A stretch of DNA of 64,000 nucleotides, from the NCBI GenBank assembly GCA_035295125.1, contig DATGJP010000091.1:77632-141631 (forward strand). Direction: 5' to 3'. The stretch comes from JAICMB01 sp035295125 (GTDB taxonomy: Bacteria > Acidobacteriota > Terriglobia > Bryobacterales > Bryobacteraceae). Shown here piece by piece: positions 1 through 8,902 of this stretch. Numbering within the stretch: the stretch's first letter is position 1; each line of letters starts with the position of its first letter. The notes beneath the pieces were generated by a model, which worked only from the letters and a program-made list of their open reading frames with translations, was not told the DNA's origin and did no database searches. A program made the translations under genes and the position numbers.

Positions 1-1212
1 TTTGATACCGCCTAAAGGCGGCGTGACCAGGGCCAGGTAACCGACCAGCGGAAGCGCGGCGAAGGCCCAGCAAATGGTTTGAAAGCCGTAGCGCTCAATG
101 GCAGCCCCGAGCGGCCGGGACACAATGGCCTGCATCGCTCCATATGCAAACACCAGGGACGAGACTCCGAAGCCGGCTCGCGACGCGCCGAAGATGTCGA
201 CTGGAATCGTATAAAGATTGGTGCTCCAGGCGGAGATACAGAAAAAACTGAAAGACATCCCGATGGTGGCGAGCAAGGGCGTCGGCAGCAACGGGATCGC
301 GGCGGTGGTCAGGCACGCGGCCGCTGACATGAGGCAAACGCGCATGCGAGCTTCGACCGGCGATGCGCCGCGGCGGACAAAGTGCCAGGACAGGCCGCCA
401 CCGAGAAACGCTCCTAAATAGCCGCAGAACGGCACGGCCCAGGAATAATTCGCTGCGAGCGGCGGCGGCAACTGGTGGACGCGCACCAGGTAGGTAGGAC
501 TCCAGTTGGTCCAAAGGCTGTAGATCGTCATGCTGATTGCGTTCGCCACGACAAGAGCCCACAGACGGCGGTCCTTCACCAGTGCCGCCGAGTGCGAGTC
601 GGCGTTGGGGGTGTCGGGGCCCGATACCGGCGGAATGAAGCGCGCAGTGGTGAGCCAGGTGGGAATCCACAGCAGGCTCAGAACCCCCGCCGCGAAGAAG
701 GTCCAGCGCCACGAGTATTGGTAAGCAAAAAAGACGGTGAATCGCGGGGCAAGGGCCGCCCCGACACTCAGCCCGAGCTGGCTCATGGCGTTGCCCATGG
801 CCCGCTCCGCCGGCAAAAGATACAGGCCGGCCATTTTCCCGATCGCCGAAATCCCGGCGGCCTCAGCCACACCGAGGATGGCGCGCCAAACGAGCAGCCC
901 GGTGACGCCGTGCACGAATCCAGTTCCGATGCTGGCGAAGGCCCATAGAGTCACCGACATCGCGATGCCGCGATTCAATCCGACACGGTCGAGGAACCAG
1001 CCCATGAAAGGCGCGCTGACTGCATAAGCGATGGAGAACACCGCCAGCAGAAGGCCGTAGTCGGAATAGGAGAACGGGAACTCCGGCCGGGTGCGCCAGA
1101 TATCCACCATTGTGGCGAGCACCTGCCTGTCCAGGTAGTTCAGGACCGAGGAAAAGACGAAGATGGTTACCGCGATCCACCGCAGAGAGGTGTTGGGCTG
1201 CAAGGGGTACAT
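1..1212 (-). CDS. MFS transporter, ACS/hexuronate-type (3' end outside window)
   Basis: Inner-membrane secondary transporter, probably for an organic anion or sugar acid; the substrate cannot be read from sequence. The frame is open from ATG at 1212 to the window edge, giving 404 residues without a stop, so the C-terminus lies outside. The first helix ends in LNYLDRQ, typical of the anion:cation symporter branch, and the loop between helices 2 and 3 carries GWFLDRVG, a good match to MFS motif A. A second-half segment WSTNLYTIPVDIFG also fits this branch. It is divergent from the ADOP permease at 1254, leaving only 41 bp for both promoters. MFS membership is secure; the subfamily is inferred. 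Confidence 0.85.
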   Translation of the reverse strand, partial: MYPLQPNTSLRWIAVTIFVFSSVLNYLDRQVLATMVDIWRTRPEFPFSYSDYGLLLAVFSIAYAVSAPFMGWFLDRVGLNRGIAMSVTLWAFASIGTGFVHGVTGLLVWRAILGVAEAAGISAIGKMAGLYLLPAERAMGNAMSQLGLSVGAALAPRFTVFFAYQYSWRWTFFAAGVLSLLWIPTWLTTARFIPPVSGPDTPNADSHSAALVKDRRLWALVVANAISMTIYSLWTNWSPTYLVRVHQLPPPLAANYSWAVPFCGYLGAFLGGGLSWHFVRRGASPVEARMRVCLMSAAACLTTAAIPLLPTPLLATIGMSFSFFCISAWSTNLYTIPVDIFGASRAGFGVSSLVFAYGAMQAIVSRPLGAAIERYGFQTICWAFAALPLVGYLALVTPPLGGIK

Positions 1213-1253
1213 GGTAACCGATTCAGACGAGATACGCTAAAGGATATAAACAC

Positions 1254-3695
1254 ATGTGGGTTAGCCAGGCCCTACAGGACCTTCGATATGCATTGCGGGT
1301 CTTCACGAAATCACCGGGATTCACCGCCGTTCTCATCCTGACGCTTGCGCTCGGAATCGGCGCGAATACCGCGGTTTTCAGCATTGTTAATGCGGTTCTG
1401 TTGCGGCCATTGCCATTTCGAGAGCCGGACCGCCTCATTGCGGTTTGGGACAAGAGCAATCGCGAAAAAGGTCTCAGCAAAGTTTTTAACAGCTACGCGG
1501 ATTTTGAAGAATACGTCAAACACTCCCGCCTGCTGGACCAGATCACGCCGTTCACCTGGATCGGAAAGCAGCCAGTGCTCACCGGCCATGGACCGGCTCA
1601 GCAATTGAAAAGCGCGTTGGTGGGACAACCGTTATTCGATATGTTGGGCGTACAAGCGGAGATCGGCCGGACATTTCTGCCCGACGATGTAAAAGGCGGC
1701 TGTACTCTGGTGTTATCGGATGCCTTTTGGCGAACAAATTTGGGCGCCTCGGCCGACATTGTCGGCAAAACTCTGACGCTCGATAATGCGCCGTGCATGG
1801 TTTTGGGTATCATGCCCGCCGCGTTCGTTTATTATCCGAACCAAACCGACGTCTGGATGCTATTCTCCACGGACATGATCGCGAAGTTGCGCAAGCCGTC
1901 GGTCGGAATCTTCGCGCGGCTGAAGCCGGGGGTCACCATCGCCCAAGCGCAGGCGGAATTGCTCTCGCTGCACTCCGCTCTGCACCGTGGTGATTCGCGA
2001 GAGCGTGACTTTTCACCGGGTGTGTACAGTTTGCAGGAGAACTTTACGTTTATGGCGGGCCGCAACCTGGAGACGACGCTGTGGGTGCTGCTGGGGGCGG
2101 TCGGACTGGTGCTGCTGATCGCATGCTTGAACGTCGCGAACCTCCTGTTGGGGCGTTCGCTCGGAAGAGAACGGGAATTTGCGGTGCGTGCGGCGTTGGG
2201 GTCGGGCTCAGCGCGGCTGGCGAGGCAACTGCTTGTGGAGGCGCTGTTGCTGTCGCTTTGCGGCGGTCTCCTGGGAGTTCTTTTCGCCTACGGCGCGATC
2301 CGTTATTTTGTGGCTGTAAACCCGGTGGAACTTCCGGCAAGCGCTCATGTCGGAATCAGCCTGCCAGTCCTGGCGTTCACCGGGAGCGTCGCGGTGCTGA
2401 CAGCCATTCTGTTCGCGCTGGTTCCCGCCTGGCGCGTGACGCGCGCGAGCGCCAACGAAGGATTACGCCTGGCGGCACGCGGCGCCGCATCAGGAAGTGG
2501 AAATAGCGCGTTGGCCAAAACCCTCGTGATTGCAGAAATGGCTCTGTCTCTTGTACTGCTGGTGGGCGCCGGTTTGTTTATGGAAAGCGTCCTGCAAATG
2601 GAGCACACGCCGCTCGGCTACCAGCCGGATAACCTGATGGCCACGCTCATCACGCTTCCCGTGGAGGCCTATCCTGATCCGTCCCGGCGGGCGCAATATT
2701 TCGACGAGTTGCACCGTAAGCTGAACAGCATGCCAGGCGTGCGCGGCGCCACGATCAGTTCGTCGTTGCCACCATATGGCGGCGGCAACATGGCGATGCT
2801 TGTTGAGGGACGGCCGGTGCTCGAAGCCGACGATGTTCACGACGTCGGGCAGATCAGCATTGCCACGGATTACTTTTCGGTGCTGGGTGTCGCTCTGGAA
2901 AAGGGACGCATGTTCGACGCGCGCGACCGGCAGGATTCGGAGGCGGTGGCGGTGGTGAACGAAGCACTGGCGAAGGAGTACTTTCCTTCGTTGGACCCCA
3001 TTGGGCAGCACATTCATTTTCGGACGCGCGCGGGGCTGGGGCCGCGGTTCACGATCGTGGGTGTCGCCGGCAACGAGAAACGCGCGGACACGCTGCAGGA
3101 AATGAAGTGGGTGGATCGCCCGATCGTGTTCCGGCCGCTGGCGCAAGAGCCGCCTTCAAATGCCGCGATCGCAGTTCGCACCATCGGCGATCCGTCGGGC
3201 GCGGCCACCGAGATCCGGCGCGAGGTTGCGGCGGTGGACAGCGGCGTTCCGGTGACCGAGATCAAAACCATGGCGAAGCGCCTGGCGCTCGTGACGTCTT
3301 ATCCGCGGTTTCGCGCCGTGCTCATTTCGGCGTTTGCAGGGTTTGCGCTTCTGCTGGCGGCCCTCGGGCTGCATGGCGTGCTGGCACAGTTCGTATCCCA
3401 ACGCACACAGGAAATCGGTGTGCGGATGGCCATGGGCGCGCAGACACGGGATGTCTTTCGCCTGATCCTGGTTGAGGGCGGAATTCCGGTGGTGTCGGGG
3501 CTGGTTCTTGGCTTGATTGCCGCAATTGCATTGAGCCGCTACCTGGCAAATCTTCTTTATGGGGTGCGGGCCACCGATCCGGTGACGTTTGCGTGCGTCT
3601 CGCTGGCACTGCTCGTGGTGGCGGCTATTGCGATCGTGCTGCCGGGACGACGGGCGATTCGAGTGGATCCGATGGTGGCGCTGCGGAACGAATGA
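1254..3695 (+). CDS. ADOP-family orphan ABC permease (MacB/FtsX type), first of a tandem pair
   Basis: This 813-residue membrane protein has the double MacB-periplasmic-domain/FtsX layout of the acidobacterial duplicated orphan permease family. The N-terminus has DLRYALRVFTKSPGFT followed by a first helix (LILTLALGIGANTAVFS). A central FtsX block contains LLIACLNVANLLLGRS, and the C-terminal FtsX block contains GLHGVLAQFVSQRTQEIG and ends in RVDPMVALRNE. Family members usually lack a partner ATPase, and none is encoded here. The start at 1254 follows AAAGGATAT. Its closest relative in the window is the next gene, with the same order of motifs and an identical C-terminal end, which points to tandem duplication. 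The substrate is unknown; peptide or lipid handling would be a guess. Confidence 0.92.
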   Translation: MWVSQALQDLRYALRVFTKSPGFTAVLILTLALGIGANTAVFSIVNAVLLRPLPFREPDRLIAVWDKSNREKGLSKVFNSYADFEEYVKHSRLLDQITPFTWIGKQPVLTGHGPAQQLKSALVGQPLFDMLGVQAEIGRTFLPDDVKGGCTLVLSDAFWRTNLGASADIVGKTLTLDNAPCMVLGIMPAAFVYYPNQTDVWMLFSTDMIAKLRKPSVGIFARLKPGVTIAQAQAELLSLHSALHRGDSRERDFSPGVYSLQENFTFMAGRNLETTLWVLLGAVGLVLLIACLNVANLLLGRSLGREREFAVRAALGSGSARLARQLLVEALLLSLCGGLLGVLFAYGAIRYFVAVNPVELPASAHVGISLPVLAFTGSVAVLTAILFALVPAWRVTRASANEGLRLAARGAASGSGNSALAKTLVIAEMALSLVLLVGAGLFMESVLQMEHTPLGYQPDNLMATLITLPVEAYPDPSRRAQYFDELHRKLNSMPGVRGATISSSLPPYGGGNMAMLVEGRPVLEADDVHDVGQISIATDYFSVLGVALEKGRMFDARDRQDSEAVAVVNEALAKEYFPSLDPIGQHIHFRTRAGLGPRFTIVGVAGNEKRADTLQEMKWVDRPIVFRPLAQEPPSNAAIAVRTIGDPSGAATEIRREVAAVDSGVPVTEIKTMAKRLALVTSYPRFRAVLISAFAGFALLLAALGLHGVLAQFVSQRTQEIGVRMAMGAQTRDVFRLILVEGGIPVVSGLVLGLIAAIALSRYLANLLYGVRATDPVTFACVSLALLVVAAIAIVLPGRRAIRVDPMVALRNE

Positions 3696-3794
3696 ACTTG
3701 GAAGGCCGGACGGTTTCTTCTTGAGCTCTAAGTTAGATTAATAGGCTTAGATTTATAGACCGAGTCAGCCTCGTGCCGTTTAAATCAGCTTGGT

Positions 3795-3830
3795 GGCGGA
3801 TTGAAAATCCGCCGCAGGTTGAAAACCTGC
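3795..3830. repeat. Paired-hairpin intergenic repeat (family B), copy 1
   Basis: Two adjacent perfect hairpins lie between the tandem permease genes: GGCGGATT-GAA-AATCCGCC at 3795-3813 and GCAGGTT-GAA-AACCTGC at 3814-3830. Both share the GAA loop. The same paired layout with different stem sequences recurs at 39543, 44358, 58546 and 63827. Confidence 0.8.
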
Positions 3831-3886
3831 CTTACAGAGTTCGGTGAACTCGATTGCCGACTGTATAACCGAAACGAACAGGGGCT

Positions 3887-6322
3887 TTGAGCGTCCAAAC
3901 TGAAATGCTGCAGGACCTGCGTTATGCCTGGCGTTTATTCGCCAAATCGCGCGGTTTTACCGCTGTCGTTGTAGTGACCTTAGCTCTCGGAATCGGAGCC
4001 GACACCGCGGTCTTCAGCCTGGTGGAAGGAGCGCTCCTCCGGCCACCCCCTTATAAGGATCCCGCGAGGCTGATCGACGTGCTGGACGCCAGCAAAACGC
4101 AGGCGGGGTTTTCGAAGCTGTTCGGAAACTATCGCGATTACCAGGAATTCTCGGAGCATGCCCGTACCGTGGAACAGGTTTCGCTTGCGACCTGGGCGAT
4201 ACCCTCGACGATACTCACGGGACGCGGTCCCGCCCGGTCGATTCTGGCGGAGCCGGTCAGCGACACCTTCTTCGCCATGCTCGGGGTCGACGCAGCCCGC
4301 GGAAGAACGTTCCAACATGATGACTTGCAGCACGGCTGTTCGGTGGTTCTAAGCGACGGCTTCTGGCGCGATGCGCTCGGCGCTCAGGCGGATATTATTG
4401 GCAAAAGCCTGACGCTGAACCGGCGCTCATGCACGGTTCTGGGCATCATGTCCGCGAAGTTTGCGTTCTATCCGAAGGCTACGAAACTCTGGACTCTTCT
4501 GACGCCCGATTTCGATCCGGCGCCGGGGAAGTTTCCCACCATCACGTTCGCGAGGTTGAAGCCTGGTTATACGCTCGCCCAAGCGCAACAGGAATTGACG
4601 GCGCTGCATGCGGCGGCTCACCCGAGCGATCTGCCGGAGCGCGATTTCCGGCCGGAGGTGAACAGCCTGCAAGCGGACTTCACCTGGCTCGCAGGGCGGA
4701 ATCTCAGGACCACTCTATGGGTTCTGCTGGGAGCAGTCGCCCTGGTTTTGTTGATTGCGTGCGTGAACGTAGCGAACCTGCTGCTCGGGCGGTCGTTCTC
4801 TCGCGCGCGCGAGTTTGCGATTCGAGCGGCGTTGGGGTCGGGCCGGGCGCGGCTGGTGCGGCAGTTACTTGCCGAGGGATTCCTGCTCGCCTGCTTCGGC
4901 GGGGCGCTCGGTGTGCTCCTCGCGTATGGGGCACTCCAGTATTTCACGGCGTCGAATCCCGTGGAACTGCCGGTGGGCGCGGATGTTTCCCTTAGCCTTC
5001 CGGTATTGGCGTTCACTGCCGCCTTGTCGATTTCGACAGCGCTGCTGTTTGGGCTCCTGCCGGCATTGAAGGGGTCGCGGGCCGATCTCAACGAGGGATT
5101 ACGGGCAGGAGGCCGGGGGATGGTGTCCAGCGGCCACCGCATTGCCAAAACGCTGGCAGGCGCCGAGATGGCCCTGTCGTTGATGCTGCTGGCGGGCGCC
5201 GGATTGCTGATGGAGAGCGTTTTGAATTTCGCGTCGGCACCGCTCGGCTTCGATCCCAACCATATCGTTACGGCTTCCACGAATCTGCCCACTGACCGTT
5301 ATTCCGAGGAATCGAAGCAGGTCCGGTTCTATGAAGATCTACAGCTGCAATTGAAACGGTTGCCTGGGGTCGAGACAGCGGCCTTGGCTTCGTCGCTGCC
5401 GCCTTACGGATCGGGCTTCAGCATAATGCAGATTCAGGGAAGGGAGCAGTCGACCGAAAACCTGCCGCACGACACCGGTCTCAAGACCATCAGCGACGAC
5501 TACTTCAGCCTGCTGCGGATTCCACTTCGCCGTGGCCGTCTATTCAACGAGCGGGACCGGGCGGACTCCGAGCCGGTTGGGATCATCAACGAGGCGCTGG
5601 CGCGGGAGTACTTTCCGAATGCGGATCCGATCGGGCAGAAGGTGCGAGTCGGCGAGGGTCAGGAGAACCCCTGGACGACGATTGTCGGCATTGTGGGGAC
5701 CGAAAAAGGAACGACCGTTTTTCGAGAGATGGCCTGGGTGGACAGCGTTATCGTCTATCGCCCGTTCCGACAAAGCCCGTCGCCCCGCATCGTGATCGCC
5801 GTGCGGACGCGCGGTGACCAGGCGGCTATCGGGCGCGAGATGCAGCGCACCATCTCGGCAATCGATAGCAACGTTCCAGCGAATCAGGCAGACACTCTGC
5901 GGCACGCATTGGATGCGGTGCTGACGTATCCCCGGTTTCGCGCAATTGTGCTGGGGGCTTTTGCCGGTCTGGCACTTCTGTTGGCGGCGGTCGGACTGCA
6001 CGGAGTGCTGGCACAGTTTGTGAGTCAACGCACCCAGGAGATTGGGGTACGGATGGCGGTGGGCGCCGGGGCTCGGGACATACTGCGGCTGATTGTGAGC
6101 CAGGGCGGTGTGCCGGTGGTTCTAGGCTTGGGGGTCGGGCTGGCGGGGACCGTGGCATTAACACGATACCTCGCGAGTCTGCTCTACGGGGTCGGGGCGA
6201 TGGACCCGATTACTTTGATGGCCGTTTCTCTGGGGCTGCTGCTGGCTGCGGGTTTGGCGATTGTGGTTCCCGCACGGAGGGCGACGAGGGTGGACCCGAT
6301 GGTGGCGTTACGGAACGAGTAG
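3887..6322 (+). CDS. ADOP-family orphan ABC permease, second of a tandem pair
   Basis: An 811-residue paralogue of the preceding gene with the same two-fold MacB/FtsX architecture. It has MLQDLRYAWRLFAKSRGFT at the N-terminus, LLIACVNVANLLLGRS in the central FtsX block, GLHGVLAQFVSQRTQEIGVR in the last block and the same RVDPMVALRNE end. The start is TTG at 3887 with AGGGG just upstream; ATG at 3905 is an alternative that would shorten the cytoplasmic N-terminus by six residues. It is separated from the first copy by 191 bp that include a paired hairpin. Its stop abuts the stop of the convergent regulator gene with no base between. No ATPase gene is adjacent, so it is another orphan permease. 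Confidence 0.92.
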   Translation: MSVQTEMLQDLRYAWRLFAKSRGFTAVVVVTLALGIGADTAVFSLVEGALLRPPPYKDPARLIDVLDASKTQAGFSKLFGNYRDYQEFSEHARTVEQVSLATWAIPSTILTGRGPARSILAEPVSDTFFAMLGVDAARGRTFQHDDLQHGCSVVLSDGFWRDALGAQADIIGKSLTLNRRSCTVLGIMSAKFAFYPKATKLWTLLTPDFDPAPGKFPTITFARLKPGYTLAQAQQELTALHAAAHPSDLPERDFRPEVNSLQADFTWLAGRNLRTTLWVLLGAVALVLLIACVNVANLLLGRSFSRAREFAIRAALGSGRARLVRQLLAEGFLLACFGGALGVLLAYGALQYFTASNPVELPVGADVSLSLPVLAFTAALSISTALLFGLLPALKGSRADLNEGLRAGGRGMVSSGHRIAKTLAGAEMALSLMLLAGAGLLMESVLNFASAPLGFDPNHIVTASTNLPTDRYSEESKQVRFYEDLQLQLKRLPGVETAALASSLPPYGSGFSIMQIQGREQSTENLPHDTGLKTISDDYFSLLRIPLRRGRLFNERDRADSEPVGIINEALAREYFPNADPIGQKVRVGEGQENPWTTIVGIVGTEKGTTVFREMAWVDSVIVYRPFRQSPSPRIVIAVRTRGDQAAIGREMQRTISAIDSNVPANQADTLRHALDAVLTYPRFRAIVLGAFAGLALLLAAVGLHGVLAQFVSQRTQEIGVRMAVGAGARDILRLIVSQGGVPVVLGLGVGLAGTVALTRYLASLLYGVGAMDPITLMAVSLGLLLAAGLAIVVPARRATRVDPMVALRNE

Positions 6323-6997
6323 TTACCCACCCGAAGGCGGTGCTACGGGCTGGACCCAGATCTTCGACGCGGCAGCAGCCCCGAGTTGGATGGCGGCGTC
6401 GGCAATGCGCAGTGTAAGGGTTTCGTCGTAGTTCCGGGACACCACTTCGAGCTTCGTGCTGGGATGGATTCCGAGGCCGTTCAGGTACTCGAGAAGTTTG
6501 CGGTCCCGCTCGAACACGCTAATCACCTGCGCGGGGGCGTTGGCGGTCAGGTCGCTGAGCGGCAGTAACCCTCGCGCGCGGCGCTGGTGGGGGGTGTCGG
6601 CTTCGACGCGATTGCCATGGGGGCAGGCAGCGTCGGCACCCAGTTTCTCCACAAGTCGGTGCTCAAAATCGGCCGACACGGCGTGCTCGAGTTGTTCGGC
6701 CTCGTCGTGGACCTTGTACCATTCCATGCCGAAAATCTCCGTCAGCATGCGCTCGATGAGATGGTGGCGCTGCAACAGGCGGGTGGCGATTTCGCGCCCT
6801 GAGTCGGTCAGCGTTAACTGACCTTCGGCGTCCACGTTAATGAGGGCGTCGCGGCGCAAGCGCTTGATCGCCATGGTCACCGCGGGGGGTGTCACGTTCA
6901 ACCAGCGCACCAGCGTGGAGGCTTTTACGACCTCACCTTCGCTTTCCGCCTCGGCGATCGTTTTGAGGTAGTTCTCCTTCGAGATCGTGATCTTCAC
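6323..6997 (-). CDS. DtxR/MntR-family metal-dependent transcriptional regulator
   Basis: A cytoplasmic repressor of the iron/manganese-responsive DtxR family. The winged helix is at residues 5-65 (SKENYLKTIAEAE, then VTPPAVTMAIKRL as recognition helix). The dimerisation and metal-binding region follows, with RHHLIERML, then the HDEAEQLEHAVS segment carrying His/Glu ligands, and a C-terminal FeoA/SH3-like domain (residues 145-224). GTG at 6997 gives the family's usual N-terminus and length of about 225; an upstream ATG at 7042 would add 15 residues that do not resemble the family. No Mn or Fe importer is adjacent, so the target regulon is not local. Co-metal specificity (Mn versus Fe) cannot be decided here. 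Confidence 0.88.
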   Translation of the reverse strand: MKITISKENYLKTIAEAESEGEVVKASTLVRWLNVTPPAVTMAIKRLRRDALINVDAEGQLTLTDSGREIATRLLQRHHLIERMLTEIFGMEWYKVHDEAEQLEHAVSADFEHRLVEKLGADAACPHGNRVEADTPHQRRARGLLPLSDLTANAPAQVISVFERDRKLLEYLNGLGIHPSTKLEVVSRNYDETLTLRIADAAIQLGAAAASKIWVQPVAPPSGG

Positions 6998-7127
6998 GCC
7001 AACCCAGATTGTAGCGTGGGGCCTGCATGTGGCGATTCGCAACAGGGCAAATCACTGAGAATAAAAAGTTTACGAAATTTGATCCATTCTGCTGAAGAAT
7101 TACGCGTATTCTCTCGAAGGGAGAATT

Positions 7128-8804
7128 GTGAAGCAATTTCGAACGGCCTTACTGATCGGCGCCGCGCTCGTTTTACCTGCGGCAGCTCAGCCTACTGTGA
7201 GTTCCGGAGGCGTGGTAAACGCTGCCAGTTACGCGGCTCCCGGACTGCCCAACTCAGCGATCGCGCAAGGGTCGCTGTTCACCATTTTGGGAAGCGGCTT
7301 AGGGCCTTCGCCTTCTGAGCAGGCTCCTTTACCATTGACGACTAACCTGGACGGCACTTCGGTAGCCGTCTTTTCCGGAGGCGTAGAATACGACGCGTTG
7401 ATTGTCGCGGCGGGCGATGGACAAGTAACGGCGCTTTTGCCCTCGAGTACGCCCACCGGACCGGCAACGGTTGTCCTGACCTACAATGGCGCATCCACCG
7501 ATCCGCAGAACATCCAGGTGACAGTCAGCAGCTTCGGTATTTATACCGTGAATTCGACGGGGACCGGGGCCGGCATGATCACCGACGCAAATAATAATCT
7601 CTACACGGCCACGGCTTCGGCACAGCCCGGAGGAACCGGCGTAATTACCGGGACCGGCCTGGGCCCCGTGACGTTCGACGAGACTACCACGCCGCAGCAG
7701 ATCGACATGCCCGACCTTGGCGTAGTGGTGTACGTAGCGGGCCGGTCGGCGGACATCAGTTATCGGGGACGGGGCTTATCGCCGGGGCAGGATCAGATTA
7801 TTTTCACGATTCCATCAGATGTACCGCTGGGATGCAATGTCGCTATCGTGGTAGTGATTGGGAACATCGCCAGCAATACAGTATTCCTGCCGGTTTCGAC
7901 CAGTGATAATCCGGTTTGTTCGGATGCTAACGGGCTGTCGTCGACGGATCTGCAGACGATATTAGGGCAGAGCACTTACAGTTTGGGAAGCATCAACCTC
8001 GGCAGAAATGCGTTGAATATTAAGCTGCCGATTCCCATACCCGGGCTGGGGTCGCTCGTAATGACGACGGATACGGGCAGCGCCAGTTTCCAGCGCTACA
8101 CGCCGGGCACGGTAACCGGCACGCCGACCGTTTTCCAGCAAGCCTCCATCGGGTCGTGCTACGTGCTGACGTTCACGCAGAATACTACCGTTACGTCGAC
8201 CGGGTCGACGGTAGGGCTGGATGCAGGGGCGCTCATCAATGTGAATGGTCCTTTGGGCTCAAAACAACTATTGCCCGTGCAGAACCTGCTGGGATACTAC
8301 TCCGCGACGTTGTCGAGCGGCACTCCACCCAACCAGCAGTTGTTCCTGAATCCAGGCTCCTACGCTTTTGATAACGGCGGCGGCGGCGCGGACGTCCAGG
8401 GCTTCTCGTTTTCGATGAATGTTCCCGCAGCGCTCACCTGGAAGGAGTTGAACACTATCGGGGACAATCCGATTGTTCGCGCTTCCGGCGTGACGGTGAC
8501 TTGGACGGGAGGCGCTCCCGGGACTTTCGCGTTGATTACGGGCACTTCTGTTTTAACCTCGCCGCAGCTAACGGCTACCTTCGTCTGTCTTGCGCCTGTG
8601 GAGGCGGGGACATTCACCGTGGGGCCTGACGTACTGCTGCAACTGCCCCCCAGCGACACTACCAGCAGCGGCGGCTTCTCGATCCCGTTATCGTTCCTGG
8701 GTGTCGGCAACTCCGCAACCCCCGTTCGTTTCACAGCAACCGGGATTGATATCGGGTTTGCCAACTTCTCAGTTACCAATTCGGCCGGCGTCACCTATCA
8801 GTAA
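7128..8804 (+). CDS. Secreted protein with TIGR03437 (Solibacter-type) domain
   Basis: A 558-residue exported protein. It opens with a Sec signal peptide (residues 1-20, cleavage near AAAQP). Residues 25-265 match the TIGR03437 domain, common in Solibacter relatives, with the signature GGVVNAASYA, then GLSPGQDQIIFTIPSDVP and VFLPV. The rest (270-558) is a Ser/Thr/Gly-rich beta-type region with no domain I recognise. It may be a cell-surface or extracellular structural or adhesive protein; function is not known for the family. GTG at 7128 is supported by GGGAG eight bases upstream and by the signal peptide. The gene is divergent from the DtxR-type regulator, with a shared region of 130 bp that could be a metal-regulated promoter, though I see no convincing operator. 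Confidence 0.85.
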   Translation: MKQFRTALLIGAALVLPAAAQPTVSSGGVVNAASYAAPGLPNSAIAQGSLFTILGSGLGPSPSEQAPLPLTTNLDGTSVAVFSGGVEYDALIVAAGDGQVTALLPSSTPTGPATVVLTYNGASTDPQNIQVTVSSFGIYTVNSTGTGAGMITDANNNLYTATASAQPGGTGVITGTGLGPVTFDETTTPQQIDMPDLGVVVYVAGRSADISYRGRGLSPGQDQIIFTIPSDVPLGCNVAIVVVIGNIASNTVFLPVSTSDNPVCSDANGLSSTDLQTILGQSTYSLGSINLGRNALNIKLPIPIPGLGSLVMTTDTGSASFQRYTPGTVTGTPTVFQQASIGSCYVLTFTQNTTVTSTGSTVGLDAGALINVNGPLGSKQLLPVQNLLGYYSATLSSGTPPNQQLFLNPGSYAFDNGGGGADVQGFSFSMNVPAALTWKELNTIGDNPIVRASGVTVTWTGGAPGTFALITGTSVLTSPQLTATFVCLAPVEAGTFTVGPDVLLQLPPSDTTSSGGFSIPLSFLGVGNSATPVRFTATGIDIGFANFSVTNSAGVTYQ

Positions 8805-8808
8805 AAAC

Positions 8809-8830
8809 GGGCAGGCGAAACCGCCTGCCC
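8809..8830. repeat. Single-hairpin intergenic repeat (family A), copy 1
   Basis: A perfect 9-bp stem hairpin, GGGCAGGCG-AAAC-CGCCTGCCC, begins five bases after the stop of the TIGR03437 gene. It belongs to the dispersed family with core GCAGGCG-GTTT-CGCCTGC, here read in the opposite orientation. It lacks a T-tract, so it is not a classical terminator, although it could act as an RNA 3'-end stabiliser. Confidence 0.75.
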
Positions 8831-8902
8831 CACCACGCTGCCTCGCAGTTGGTTTCGCTTGTTCGTTCTCGGATAGATCCGACATGTTAATTTGGTTTGA
8901 TT

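Noticed and set aside
8809..8830. Family A hairpin as a rho-independent terminator
   Set aside because: No T-tract follows, and the same hairpin occurs in both orientations and at varied distances from genes.
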